A stretch of DNA of 64,000 nt from Blattabacterium cuenoti. Its GTDB lineage: Bacteria > Bacteroidota > Bacteroidia > Flavobacteriales > Blattabacteriaceae. A program made the translations under genes and the position numbers. Location: assembly GCF_014252015.1 (NCBI RefSeq), contig NZ_CP059206.1, forward strand, positions 248,001 through 312,000, in the 5' to 3' direction. The notes under the pieces were generated by a model. That model saw nothing but the letters and a program-made list of their open reading frames with translations, ran no database searches and was not told the origin of the DNA. Positions 18,147 through 28,067 of this stretch are shown one piece after another. Positions within the stretch are counted from its first letter, which is position 1, and each line of letters begins with the position of its first letter.

Positions 18147-19507
18147 ATGAAAAAAAAATTCATAGTTATATTGGGTGGAGGAGAAAGTGGAGTAGGAGCA
18201 GCTTTATTAGCTAAGAAAAATGGGTTAAAAACATTTTTATCGGATTCTGGAATTATTATAAAAAAATACAAAAAAATTTTAATAAAAAATAAAATTCCTT
18301 TTGAAGAAAAAGGACATACAGAAAATATAATCATTAAAAATGCTATTAAAGTGATAAAAAGTCCTGGAATTTCCAGAAATAATCCTTTGATAAAAAAAAT
18401 CAATTTTTTAGGGATCCCTCTACAATCTGAATTAGAATTTGGTAAAAGTTATATTGAAAATTCTTATGTAATAGGAATTACAGGAAGCAATGGAAAAACA
18501 ACAACCTGTTCCATTCTTTATCAAATACTCAAAAAAAAAGGAATAAATGTAGGAATAGCAGGGAATATTGGCCATAGTTTTTCTAAAAAAGTCATAAAAA
18601 AAAAGATGTTTATATATTAGAAATGAGTAGTTTTCAATTAGATGATTGTTTCAATTTTCGTTCGAATATTGCAGTCTTATTAAATATAACAAGAGATCAT
18701 TTAAATAGATATGATGATATTGAAAACTACATCCATTCCAAATTTAGAATCGCAATCTTTCAAAAAAAAGAAGATATTTTCATTTATAATCATGATGATC
18801 CTATTATAAGAGAAAGGATAAAAAAATATCCTATTATGTCTCATTGTATTCCTTTTTCTATAAAGAAAGAATTACGTATGGGTGCTTATGTGAAAGATAA
18901 CAAAATATTTATTAGAAATCAAAAAAATAAGGAAATATGTTTTTTAAATGTAAACAATATTCCTTTAATAGGAGATCATAATCTCTATAATATTATGGCT
19001 TCATTAATTATATCCGAAATATTAAACGTAAAAAAAGAATCAATAATTTCCATCTTATTGAAATTGAAACCTATAGAACATCGGATGGAAAAAATATTAA
19101 ATATAAATGGAGTACAATTTATTAATGATTCTAAAGCCACTAATGTCAATGCAGTTTTTTATGCATTAAAAAGTATAAATGCGCCTATTATATGGATAGC
19201 AGGAGGAGAAGATAAAGGAAATAATTATATAGAATTAATTCCTTTGGTTAAAAAAAAAGTGAAAGCTATAATTTGTTTAGGAAACAACAATGAAAAAATT
19301 TTAAATTTTTTTAAAAATATCATTGATATTATTTGGGAAACAAAAAATATTAAAAAAGCTGTTTATATGGCTTATATATTATCTTCTCATGGAGATAATG
19401 TTTTATTCTCTCCTGCTTGTTCTAGCTTTGATCTTTTTAAAGATTATAAAGAAAGAGGAAACAAATTTAAACAAGAAGTAAGAAAACTAATTGATGAAAA
19501 TTTCTGA
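18147..19507 (+). CDS. murD: UDP-MurNAc-L-alanine:D-glutamate ligase, split by a frameshift at a poly-A run
   Basis: Two reading frames together make one complete MurD. The first (18147-18620, 157 residues) carries the N-terminal domain and the P-loop GITGSNGKTTT (about 110-120), ends with four out-of-frame residues and stops. The rest (from about 18605, with an ATG at 18623, to 19507) opens with the conserved strand DVYILEMSSFQLD and continues with NITRDHLNRY, HRME, NDSKATN and the C-terminal domain. The break lies at nine A (18596-18604); one extra A would give VIKKKDVYILEMSSFQ and restore the ligase. The enzyme is needed for the peptidoglycan precursor made by every neighbour, so rescue by RNA polymerase or ribosomal slippage, or a sequencing error, is more likely than true loss. 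The end overlaps ftsW by 14 bases. Confidence 0.9.
18596..18604 (+). other. A9 homopolymer at the murD frameshift
   Basis: Nine consecutive A follow GTCAT. The upstream frame reads through into a TAG at 18618; the downstream frame is restored by gaining one A (or losing two). It is a candidate transcriptional slippage site. Confidence 0.8.
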
Positions 19508-20696
19508 AAAAATAGATCTATTTTTAAATAGATATATAAAAGGAGATAGATATTTATGGGCATTCATATCTTTGTTGGCTATATTTTCCTTTTTGCCCGT
19601 TTATTCTGCTAGTACAAACTTGGTAACTACATATGGAGGAACGAATACAGTATTTCGTTATTTATTAAAACATGCTCTTTTTTTGTTAATTGGCTTTTGT
19701 ATACTTTTTTTCACTCAATTTATAGACTATAAATATTTTTATCGCATGTCTATTTTTTCTATGCCTATAGTTTTCGTTTTATTAATTTTTACTATGAGTC
19801 AAAGAAAAGAATTAGATGGGGTTAATGCTTCTCGTTGGTTATATATTCCTATTATTAATATATCTTTTCAAACTTCCAGTATCGCTGGATTAGTCCTTTT
19901 CATTTATTGTGCCAGATATTTAGCTCAAAAAAAGAAAGAACGAATAAATTTTATAAATTCTTTTTTTCCCTTGTTATTTCCAATATTTTTTATCACTGGA
20001 CTGATTTTTCCCGCTAATGGCTCTACTGCTGCTATTGTTTTTATATCTGTTTTAATTTTACTATTTATAGGAGGATATCCATTAACAAGTGTTATAGGAG
20101 TTTTTTTAATGGGTATTTTATTTTCAGGAATATATATTTATTCTGTTATAAAATGGGGAGATAAAAAACCTATAAATAGAGTTTACACATGGAAAAGTCG
20201 TATAGAAAAATTTATAGATCATGAATCTGAAGAAAGTTATCAAATGAAACAATCTAAAATGGCTATCGTTTTAGGAAATAAATTTGGTCGTGGTCCTGGA
20301 AAGAGTGTTTTAAAAGCTTTTCTTCCGCAATCTTCTTCAGATTTTATATATGCTATTATCATAGAAGAATATGGATCTGTTGGAGGAATAATACTTTTAT
20401 TTATTTATATACTAATTTTAATGAGAATTATGATAATAGCTACGAAAGTTCAAAATTATTTTTGTTCTTTGTTGGTCCTTGCTGTAGGTTTACCTATTAT
20501 CAATCAAGCACTCATTAATATGGGAATAGCTGTTGGTTTATTTCCAGTTACAGGACAAACTTTGCCGCTGATTAGTGCTGGAGGGACTTCTATGTGGGTT
20601 ACTTTTTTTAGTTTTGGCATTATATTAAGTATCAGTCGAATGATATATAAAAACTCGACTAACACCATTCAAATTATAACTCATCATGAACCATAA
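19494..20696 (+). CDS. ftsW: Septal peptidoglycan glycosyltransferase FtsW
   Basis: A 400-residue SEDS-family protein with about ten hydrophobic helices. Landmarks are FTQFIDYKYFYR, SRWLYIP, the segment KFGRGPGKSVLKAFLPQSSSD (about 262-282) that holds conserved loop residues, and a terminal PVTGQTLPLISAGGTS (about 352-367). I chose the ATG at 19494 over the TTG just before it. It polymerises septal glycan with FtsI. It overlaps murD by 14 bases and murG by 11 bases. Confidence 0.95.
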   Translation: MKISEKIDLFLNRYIKGDRYLWAFISLLAIFSFLPVYSASTNLVTTYGGTNTVFRYLLKHALFLLIGFCILFFTQFIDYKYFYRMSIFSMPIVFVLLIFTMSQRKELDGVNASRWLYIPIINISFQTSSIAGLVLFIYCARYLAQKKKERINFINSFFPLLFPIFFITGLIFPANGSTAAIVFISVLILLFIGGYPLTSVIGVFLMGILFSGIYIYSVIKWGDKKPINRVYTWKSRIEKFIDHESEESYQMKQSKMAIVLGNKFGRGPGKSVLKAFLPQSSSDFIYAIIIEEYGSVGGIILLFIYILILMRIMIIATKVQNYFCSLLVLAVGLPIINQALINMGIAVGLFPVTGQTLPLISAGGTSMWVTFFSFGIILSISRMIYKNSTNTIQIITHHEP

Positions 20697-21792
20697 TATT
20701 TATCCTAGAATAATTATTGGAAGTGGAGGGACCGGAGGTCATATATATCCGGGAATAGCTATTGCTAATGAACTTAAAAAAAAAATTCCAAAAACCGATA
20801 TTTTGTTTATAGGATCTAAAAATCATATGGAAATGCAAGAAATTCCAAAATTCGGATATTCTATTGAAAAAATTTGTATTTCAGGTGGAAAAGATAAATT
20901 TTTTTCTATATCAGGCTTTACTGTCTCTATACAATTAATATATAGCTTTTTTTTGGCAAATAAAATTATTAAAAAATTTTCTCCAGATATAGTTATCGGA
21001 ACAGGTGGATTTGTTAGTTTTCCTACCTTGTATGCTGCAAAAAAAAATAAAATACCTATCTTGATTCAAGAACAAAATTCTTTTCCTGGATTAACCAATC
21101 GAATATTTTCTCGTTACGCGAATAGGATATGCATAGCTTATGAGCAAGCAAAAAAATATTTTCCAAAAGAAAAAACAATCATAACTGGAAATCCAGTAAG
21201 ATCTGAAATATTACAATTGCCTAGTAAAGAAAAAGCCTGTATTCATTTAGGATTAAAAGTAACAAGACCTATTATTTTATCTATAGGAGGGAGTCAAGGT
21301 TCCAATAGTATAAATAATGCTTGGATAAAAGGATTAAAAAAATTAATAGAATTGGACATTCAACTTATTTGGCAGGTAGGAAAATTAGATTTTCATAAGA
21401 TTAAAAAAAATAAAATTTCTCATCATTCTAATATTATTTTCATGGAATTTATTGAAAATATACCGATATGTTATGCGGCTGCAGATATCATTGTATCTAG
21501 AGCTGGAGCTTTAACCATATCAGAAATATGTTTAGTAGGAAAACCATATATATTGGTTCCTTTTCCTTGGTCTTCAAATGATCATCAAAATCAAAATGCT
21601 AAAATATTAGAAGGAAAAGAGGCAGCTTTAATTATAAAAAATGATGAAATAGAACAAAAATTAGTGGATTCTGTTATACAATTAATGAATGATTCCATCA
21701 TGAAACAAAAAATGAGTAAAAACATATTAGAATTAGGAAAACCTAAAGCAACAAACGATATTGTAAACGAGATTTTACAAATTATTTTATGA
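20686..21792 (+). CDS. murG: UDP-GlcNAc:lipid I N-acetylglucosaminyltransferase
   Basis: A 368-residue GT28 enzyme with GSGGTGGHIYPGIAIA (about 12-27), GTGGFVSFPTLYAA, EQNSFPGLTNR, and the donor-binding C-terminal segment GGSQGSN (about 204) and SRAGALTISE (about 267). It makes lipid II from lipid I on the inner face of the membrane. It sits between ftsW and murC with overlapping starts and stops on both sides (11 and 4 bases). Confidence 0.96.
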   Translation: MNHNIYPRIIIGSGGTGGHIYPGIAIANELKKKIPKTDILFIGSKNHMEMQEIPKFGYSIEKICISGGKDKFFSISGFTVSIQLIYSFFLANKIIKKFSPDIVIGTGGFVSFPTLYAAKKNKIPILIQEQNSFPGLTNRIFSRYANRICIAYEQAKKYFPKEKTIITGNPVRSEILQLPSKEKACIHLGLKVTRPIILSIGGSQGSNSINNAWIKGLKKLIELDIQLIWQVGKLDFHKIKKNKISHHSNIIFMEFIENIPICYAAADIIVSRAGALTISEICLVGKPYILVPFPWSSNDHQNQNAKILEGKEAALIIKNDEIEQKLVDSVIQLMNDSIMKQKMSKNILELGKPKATNDIVNEILQIIL

Positions 21793-23165
21793 ACTTAAAC
21801 CAAATTGATTCTTTTTATTTTATAGGAATAGGAGGAATTGGAATGAGTTCCCTCGCTAGATATTTTAATCTTATGGGTAAAACTGTTTATGGTCATGATC
21901 AAAAGAAAACCTTTTTAACAAAAGAATTGGAAAAAGAAGGAATATCCATCAATTATAATGATAGTATAGAAATTTTACCCAAATGGGTGTTATCTAAACA
22001 ATGTTTGATTGTATATACACCAGCAATTCCTAGTCATCATAAACAATGGATATACTTAAAAAAGTATGGAAAAAATATAAAAAAACGTTCTCAAGTACTA
22101 GCTTTAATTACAGAAAATGAAATTTGTATAGCTATAGGAGGAACACATGGAAAAACAACTACTTGTACCTTGTTAGGACACATTTTATATAGTGTTGGAA
22201 TGAATGTAACTGCTTTTTTAGGAGGAATTTCTGAAAATTATCAATCCAATTTGATATTGAATAATGTATTGAATGGAAAAAAAATTTTTTTGGTGGAAGC
22301 TGACGAATTTGACCATTCTTTTTTGTATTTATCTCCTAATATAGCATGTATAACGTCTTTTGACCAAGATCATGTAGACATTTATCCAAAAAAAGAAGCC
22401 TTGAAAAAGGCTTATATAGCTTTCTCCAAGAGAATAAAAAAACCATATAAAAAAATATTTCTTTGCGAAGAAGAATCTTTTCTATCCAATAACGCTATAT
22501 ATTATTCCGTGATAAAAAAAGAAAATTATTATTCCCATCATCTTTATGTAAAAAAAAATAAGTGGTATTTTGATTTTCATACTCCTACAGAAATATGGGA
22601 ATCTTTACCTTTACCTATTCCAGGTATACATAACTTAAAAAACCTTACTGCAGCATTATCTATATCTGACTATCTAAAAATTCCTAAAGAAGAAATCAGA
22701 AAAGCTTTATTTTTATTTAAAGGGATCAAAAGAAGATATTCCATTCACTATCAATCTTCAAAAAAAATATATATAGATGATTATGCACATCATCCTACCG
22801 AAATCAATGCTTTGATCGATACTGTAAGAAAATGTTTTCCAAATAAAAAGATATTGGGAATTTTTCAACCCCATTTATTTAGTAGAACTAAATTTTTTGA
22901 AGAATCTTTTGCAAAAAGTTTAGAACATCTTGATATTTTAATTTTACTAGATATTTATCCAGCTAGAGAATTCCCCATAAATGGGATTAATTCCAATAGT
23001 TTATTAAAAAAAATAAAAATGAGTTCTAAAGAAGTATCTACTATACCTAAAGTTTTAGAAAAAATTGAAAAAAAACATTTTGATATTATTTTGACAATAG
23101 GAGCTGGGGATATAGATTCCTTAATTATTCCTATAAAAGAATGGTTGTATAAACGATATGGATAA
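21789..23165 (+). CDS. murC: UDP-MurNAc:L-alanine ligase
   Basis: A 458-residue Mur ligase: GIGGIGMSSLARYF (about 13-26), P-loop GGTHGKTTTCTLLGH (about 118-132), EADEFDHSFL (about 174), DDYAHHPTEI (about 333) and FQPHLFSRT. It attaches the first peptide residue to UDP-MurNAc. Start overlaps the murG stop by 4 bases (ATGA). All hallmark residues are present. Confidence 0.96.
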   Translation: MNLNQIDSFYFIGIGGIGMSSLARYFNLMGKTVYGHDQKKTFLTKELEKEGISINYNDSIEILPKWVLSKQCLIVYTPAIPSHHKQWIYLKKYGKNIKKRSQVLALITENEICIAIGGTHGKTTTCTLLGHILYSVGMNVTAFLGGISENYQSNLILNNVLNGKKIFLVEADEFDHSFLYLSPNIACITSFDQDHVDIYPKKEALKKAYIAFSKRIKKPYKKIFLCEEESFLSNNAIYYSVIKKENYYSHHLYVKKNKWYFDFHTPTEIWESLPLPIPGIHNLKNLTAALSISDYLKIPKEEIRKALFLFKGIKRRYSIHYQSSKKIYIDDYAHHPTEINALIDTVRKCFPNKKILGIFQPHLFSRTKFFEESFAKSLEHLDILILLDIYPAREFPINGINSNSLLKKIKMSSKEVSTIPKVLEKIEKKHFDIILTIGAGDIDSLIIPIKEWLYKRYG

Positions 23166-23181
23166 ATATAAATAAAAATAA

Positions 23182-23910
23182 ATGAGAAATAATAAAACAT
23201 TCTTCATCCTTATTTTATTATTATATATGATTTGTATCATATCGCTTTTTTATTTCTCTAAAAAAATACATCAAAACAGAACTTTAAAAAAAATTAATAT
23301 TGTCATTGATCCCCTATCTAAAGATCATTTTGTAAATGAAGAAATTATTAAAAATATTCTATTTTATAAAACAGAAAAAATTGAAAAAAAAATCGGTCAA
23401 TTATGTATATTGAGAATGGAAAATAAATTAAATAATTACCCTTTTATAAAAAAATCGGAAGTGTTTCTCAGTGTAGATGGGACCCTTAATATTAAAATTT
23501 GGGAAAAAGAACCCATATTAAGAATCAAAAATGGAAATAAAGAATATTATCTTACTAAAGATGCGGAAAATTTAGAACTTTCTTCTTTTTATTCATCAAA
23601 AGTTATCTTAGCAAAAGGACTTTTTTTGAAAAAAGAAAAAAAATATTTAACGAATTTAGTCAAATTCATAAACTCAGATGAATTATTAAAAAACCAAATT
23701 ATTAGCATAAAAAAAAATAATAAAAATTCATTTGTTTTGATTCCAAAAATAGGGAATCATTATATTATATTAGGAAATATAAAGGATTTTAAAAATAAAT
23801 TGAATAAATTAAAAGCATTTTATAAGCAATACCTAAATAAAATAGATATTAACCAATATAAAAGTATTGATTTACAATATAAAGACCAAGTAGTCGCAAA
23901 AAAAAGATAA
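23182..23910 (+). CDS. ftsQ: FtsQ-like cell division protein
   Basis: A 242-residue bitopic protein: one N-terminal hydrophobic helix (about 7-25) and a periplasmic part with a POTRA-like start (KINIVIDPLSKDHFVNEEIIKNIL, described here by position about 37-60) and the PFIKKSEVFLSVDGTLNIKI pattern typical of FtsQ. Assignment relies on that pattern plus position between murC and ftsA. It recruits late division proteins. Confidence 0.8.
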   Translation: MRNNKTFFILILLLYMICIISLFYFSKKIHQNRTLKKINIVIDPLSKDHFVNEEIIKNILFYKTEKIEKKIGQLCILRMENKLNNYPFIKKSEVFLSVDGTLNIKIWEKEPILRIKNGNKEYYLTKDAENLELSSFYSSKVILAKGLFLKKEKKYLTNLVKFINSDELLKNQIISIKKNNKNSFVLIPKIGNHYIILGNIKDFKNKLNKLKAFYKQYLNKIDINQYKSIDLQYKDQVVAKKR

Positions 23911-23914
23911 GTTT

Positions 23915-25282
23915 ATGGAATATCAAGATATAGCTATAGGTCTTGATGTGGGAACCACGAAGATTGTAGCTATGGTAGGAAGGAGAAATGAATATAATAA
24001 AATTGAGATCTTAGGCATAGGGAGATCTAAAAGTATAGGTGTGCATAGAGGAGTTGTAAATAATATAACTCAAACCATTGAAGCTATTCGTGAAGCTGTA
24101 TCTGAAGCAGAACAGAGTTCTGGTTTAAAAATAAAAGAAGTTATTGTTGGAATAGCAGGACAACATATTAGAAGTCTACAACATAATGATTATATTACTA
24201 GATTAGATTTTGAAAATGTTATTAGTCAAAAAGATATACAAAAATTAATAGATCAAGTTCATAAACTGGTCATGCAACCAGGAGAAGAAATAATTCATGT
24301 TCTTCCACAAGAATATAAAGTCGATAGTCAAGCCGAAATAAGGGAACCTATAGGAATGTATGGAAGTCGTTTAGAAGCAAATTTTCATGTAGTAGTAGGA
24401 CAAATTTCTTCAATACGGAATATTGGAAGATGTGTAAAAGCTGCAGGATTAAATTTATCTGGAATGACCTTAGAACCTTTAGCTTCTGCTGAAGCTGTAT
24501 TAAGCACTGAAGAAAGAGAAGCAGGTGTTGCTTTAGTAGATATAGGAGGAGGAACTACGGATATTGCTATATTTAAAGACAACATTATCCGTCATACTGC
24601 CGTTATTCCTTTTGGAGGAAATGTCATCACTGAAAATATAAAAACAGATTGTTTAATTATTGAACGGCAAGCAGAATTATTAAAAATAAAATTTGGATCT
24701 GCATGGCCAGGAGAAAATAAAGAAACAGAAATTGTTTGTATTCCTGGATTACGAGGTCGTGACCCTAAAGAAATTTCTTTAAAACACCTTTCACAAATTA
24801 TTCATACACGAGTATGTGAAATTCTAGAACAAGTAAATGTAGAAATAAAAAATTATGGGAATGAAGAACAAAAGAAAAGACTTATTGCAGGATTAGTCAT
24901 GACAGGTGGAGGTTCTCAACTTAAACATGTTCGTCCATTAACAGAATATATTACTGGAATGGACGTTCGTATAGGTTATTCTAATGAACACATAGCAGGA
25001 GATGAAAACGGTCTTATAAGTAATCCAGAATATGCCACGTCTATAGGATTAGTCATTAAAGGACTTGATGATAAAAAAAAATATCTTTGTACTACCGCAG
25101 ATATGGGACATAAATATGGACATGATGAAAATTTTGAGTTTATTTCTACAAAATTTTATGATAAAAATCGTAGATTAAATTATGATGAGGATCATAAAAA
25201 GAAAAAAAATAAAACGAAATCAAAATCTTTTCTTGAAATTTGGGCAGATAAGTTCCGTCAAATATTGAATGACTCAGAATAA
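23915..25282 (+). CDS. ftsA: Cell division protein FtsA
   Basis: A 455-residue actin-fold ATPase: GLDVGTTKIVAMVG phosphate-binding start (about 9-22), a 1C domain, VALVDIGGGTTDIAIF (second phosphate loop, about 205-220) and GLVMTGGGSQL adenosine motif (about 326-336). Residues after about 400 are a charged, lysine-rich tail ending in an amphipathic LEIWADKFRQIL helix suited to membrane binding. It tethers FtsZ to the membrane. Directly precedes ftsZ. Confidence 0.96.
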   Translation: MEYQDIAIGLDVGTTKIVAMVGRRNEYNKIEILGIGRSKSIGVHRGVVNNITQTIEAIREAVSEAEQSSGLKIKEVIVGIAGQHIRSLQHNDYITRLDFENVISQKDIQKLIDQVHKLVMQPGEEIIHVLPQEYKVDSQAEIREPIGMYGSRLEANFHVVVGQISSIRNIGRCVKAAGLNLSGMTLEPLASAEAVLSTEEREAGVALVDIGGGTTDIAIFKDNIIRHTAVIPFGGNVITENIKTDCLIIERQAELLKIKFGSAWPGENKETEIVCIPGLRGRDPKEISLKHLSQIIHTRVCEILEQVNVEIKNYGNEEQKKRLIAGLVMTGGGSQLKHVRPLTEYITGMDVRIGYSNEHIAGDENGLISNPEYATSIGLVIKGLDDKKKYLCTTADMGHKYGHDENFEFISTKFYDKNRRLNYDEDHKKKKNKTKSKSFLEIWADKFRQILNDSE

Positions 25283-25293
25283 TAAACCATGAA

Positions 25294-26664
25294 ATGAAAA
25301 AAGAAGATTTTATACCAAAAAAAGAAAACCCTCAATTTGGATTTTCAAAAAATCGTTCAGCTGCAATCAAAGTAATTGGAATAGGAGGAGGAGGAAGTAA
25401 TGCTTTAAGTCATATGTTTGAACAAGGAATTACTGGTGTAGATTTTATAGCGTGTAATACGGATGCACAAGCATTAAATAATAATCCAGTTCCTATAAAA
25501 ATTCAATTAGGAGCTTCTATTACAGAAGGATTAGGTGCTGGAGCAGATCCAGAAGTAGGAGAAAAAGCCGCATTAGAAAGTTTGGAGGAAATAAAAAGTA
25601 TTTTAGATTCTAATACGAAAATGACCTTCATTACAGCAGGAATGGGTGGAGGTACGGGAACTGGTGCAGCTCCAATTGTTGCTGGAATTTCTAAAGAAAA
25701 AGGAATTCTTACTGTAGGAATTGTAACAATTCCATTTCATTTTGAAGGAAAAATGAGATTACAACAGGCTCAAAAAGGAATAGAGGCATTAAGAAAAAAT
25801 GTGGATTCTCTCATTGTTATTAATAATGATAAATTGAGAGAATTATATGGGAATCTAGGATTTAAAGCCGGTTTTGCAAAAGCAGATGAAGTTTTAACAA
25901 CTGCAGCTAAGGGTATTGCAGAAGTTATCACTCATCATTATAAACAAAATATAGATTTAAGAGATACAAGAACTGTTCTCAAAGAAAGTGGAACGGCTGT
26001 TATGGGTTCTGCTATTGCTGTTGGAGAAAATAGAGCAAAGGAAGCTGTAGTACAAGCTTTAGATTCTCCATTATTGAATGATAATAAAATTACAGGGGCC
26101 AAGAACGTTCTTCTTCTTATTGTTTCAGGAAAAATAGAAATTACTATAGATGAAATAGGAATTATCAGTGATTATATACAAGCTGAAGCAGGGAATAATG
26201 CGAACATTATTATGGGGATAGGAGAAGACGAAGATTTGGAAGAAAGTATTTCTGTTACCATAGTGGCTACAGGTTTTCCTACGGAAATCCAACGGGCTAT
26301 TAATCACGAAGAAAAAAAAATATTTCATAAATTAGAAGAACCTTATGAACAAAGATTAAAAAAAATGGAAGAAATTCATTCTTATTCTAAACGTATAGAT
26401 CCTTTTTTTTCAAAAAATTATTCTAAATCAAGTCATTTAGAACAACATTATAATAATAATAAAAAAAACGATTTTACATTGAATCAAAAGCAAAATATTT
26501 TTGATCAGTCTATAAATTCAAGTTTTTTTATAGAAAAAAAACATAAAAAATATATGCTAGAAGATAGTTTTGATCTTCCTATTTCATACAAAGATGAAAA
26601 TGAAAAAATAATACAAAATAGCATTCGTAAAAAAGAAAATAATACAAATAAAGAATTCAATTGA
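25294..26664 (+). CDS. ftsZ: Cell division protein FtsZ
   Basis: A 456-residue tubulin-like GTPase: GIGGGGSNALSHM (about 29-41), tubulin signature GGGTGTGAAPIVA (about 116-128), NNDKLRELYG and the synergy loop. The core ends near residue 340. The remaining about 115 residues are Asn/Lys-rich with A-runs, and I see no recognisable C-terminal peptide of the type used to bind FtsA (no Pro-Ala-aromatic/Arg-rich motif), so the tail appears degenerate. The stop overlaps the hisS start by one base. Confidence 0.96.
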   Translation: MKKEDFIPKKENPQFGFSKNRSAAIKVIGIGGGGSNALSHMFEQGITGVDFIACNTDAQALNNNPVPIKIQLGASITEGLGAGADPEVGEKAALESLEEIKSILDSNTKMTFITAGMGGGTGTGAAPIVAGISKEKGILTVGIVTIPFHFEGKMRLQQAQKGIEALRKNVDSLIVINNDKLRELYGNLGFKAGFAKADEVLTTAAKGIAEVITHHYKQNIDLRDTRTVLKESGTAVMGSAIAVGENRAKEAVVQALDSPLLNDNKITGAKNVLLLIVSGKIEITIDEIGIISDYIQAEAGNNANIIMGIGEDEDLEESISVTIVATGFPTEIQRAINHEEKKIFHKLEEPYEQRLKKMEEIHSYSKRIDPFFSKNYSKSSHLEQHYNNNKKNDFTLNQKQNIFDQSINSSFFIEKKHKKYMLEDSFDLPISYKDENEKIIQNSIRKKENNTNKEFN

Positions 26665-28067
26665 TGCTTCCTAATATTCCCAAAGGGACCAGGGATTTTT
26701 CATCCATTGAGATGAGTAAGCGAAATTATTTAATTCAGACTATTCGAAAACAATTTGAGCTTTTTGGTTTTTATCCTATAGAAACACCTTCCATTGAAAA
26801 TCTTTCCACTCTTGTTGGAAAATATGGAGAAGAAGGAGATTATTTAATGTTTAAATTGCTCCATTCAGGTAATTTTTTAAAAAAAAATTTTTTGGATTTT
26901 TTAAAAGAAATCAAGAATAATAAAAAAACGGTTCATGTTGCAAAATGTTTAACTGAATATATATCTAATAAGGCACTGAGATATGATTTAACGGTTCCTT
27001 TTGTCCGTTATGTAATGATGCATAAAAATGAAATTGTTTTTCCTTTTAAAAGATCCCAAATTCAACCTGTATGGCGTGCAGATAAACCTCAAAAAGGAAG
27101 ATGGAGAGAATTTTATCAATGTGATGCGGACGTGATCTCGTTATCTTGGTCTTTATGGGAAGAAATAGAATTAATTCAACTTTGTGACGAAATTTTTACT
27201 AAATTAAATTTTCCTATCATTATCTATATTAATCATAGAGATATATTAGGAGGATTAGTTGAAATGGCTGGTATAGAATATAATTTATGGAAAGATTTTA
27301 CTACATCTTTAGATAAATGGAATAAAATTGGACGAAATTTAGTCAAAAAAGAAATGCTTTATAAAGGGATTTCATCTAAATCATTTGATAAAGTAGCATT
27401 TTTTTTCGATATGGAAGAAAATTTCTATAATAAAGAAAAATATTTGACTGTAGCCTTACAAGATTCTGAAAAAGGAAAAAAAGGGATCCGAGATCTGAGT
27501 TTTATTTATAAAAATATAAATAATATTTCTTTACAAAAGACAAGATTGGAATGGAATCTTTCTTTAGCCAGAGGAATGAATTATTATACAGGTACAATAC
27601 TAGAAATTGTTCCATTCAACAATAGAAACTCTATTTCTATTGGAGGAGGAGGTAGGTATGATACATTAGCTAATTTATTTGGAATGAACAATATTTATGG
27701 AGTAGGAATTTCTTTGGGTTTGGATAGAATTTATTTAGCAATGGAGCAAGAAAATTTGTTACAAACTATATCTAATTATACTTCAAAAGTATTGTTTATT
27801 AATTTTGGAAATGAAGAGGTTTTATATGCATACAAAATAATAAAATTTTTGAGAAAAAAAGGAATTTATACTCAATTATATCCTAATGCGGATAAAATAG
27901 GAAAACAATTTAGATATGCTAATGATAACAATATTCCATTTGCTATTAGTATAGGAAAAAATGAAATCAATAAAAATAAAATCAAAATGAAAAATCTTAA
28001 AGAAAGAACAGAAAAAGAATACGATAACATTAATGATATTGTAAATCAATTAACAAAAAGATTATGA
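26664..28067 (+). CDS. hisS: Histidine--tRNA ligase
   Basis: A 467-residue class II synthetase starting at the ATG at 26664, which overlaps the ftsZ stop (TGATG). Motif 1 is PKGTRDFSS...; motif 2 is QIQPVWRADKPQKGRWREFYQCD (about 128-150, which carries the family Arg); the second signature is the ARGMNYYTGTI segment near 309 and motif 3 is GISLGLDRIYL (about 350). The C-terminal anticodon-binding domain spans about 370-467. It charges the tRNA-His encoded at 49917. Its position right after ftsZ is probably accidental to function. Confidence 0.95.
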   Translation: MLPNIPKGTRDFSSIEMSKRNYLIQTIRKQFELFGFYPIETPSIENLSTLVGKYGEEGDYLMFKLLHSGNFLKKNFLDFLKEIKNNKKTVHVAKCLTEYISNKALRYDLTVPFVRYVMMHKNEIVFPFKRSQIQPVWRADKPQKGRWREFYQCDADVISLSWSLWEEIELIQLCDEIFTKLNFPIIIYINHRDILGGLVEMAGIEYNLWKDFTTSLDKWNKIGRNLVKKEMLYKGISSKSFDKVAFFFDMEENFYNKEKYLTVALQDSEKGKKGIRDLSFIYKNINNISLQKTRLEWNLSLARGMNYYTGTILEIVPFNNRNSISIGGGGRYDTLANLFGMNNIYGVGISLGLDRIYLAMEQENLLQTISNYTSKVLFINFGNEEVLYAYKIIKFLRKKGIYTQLYPNADKIGKQFRYANDNNIPFAISIGKNEINKNKIKMKNLKERTEKEYDNINDIVNQLTKRL

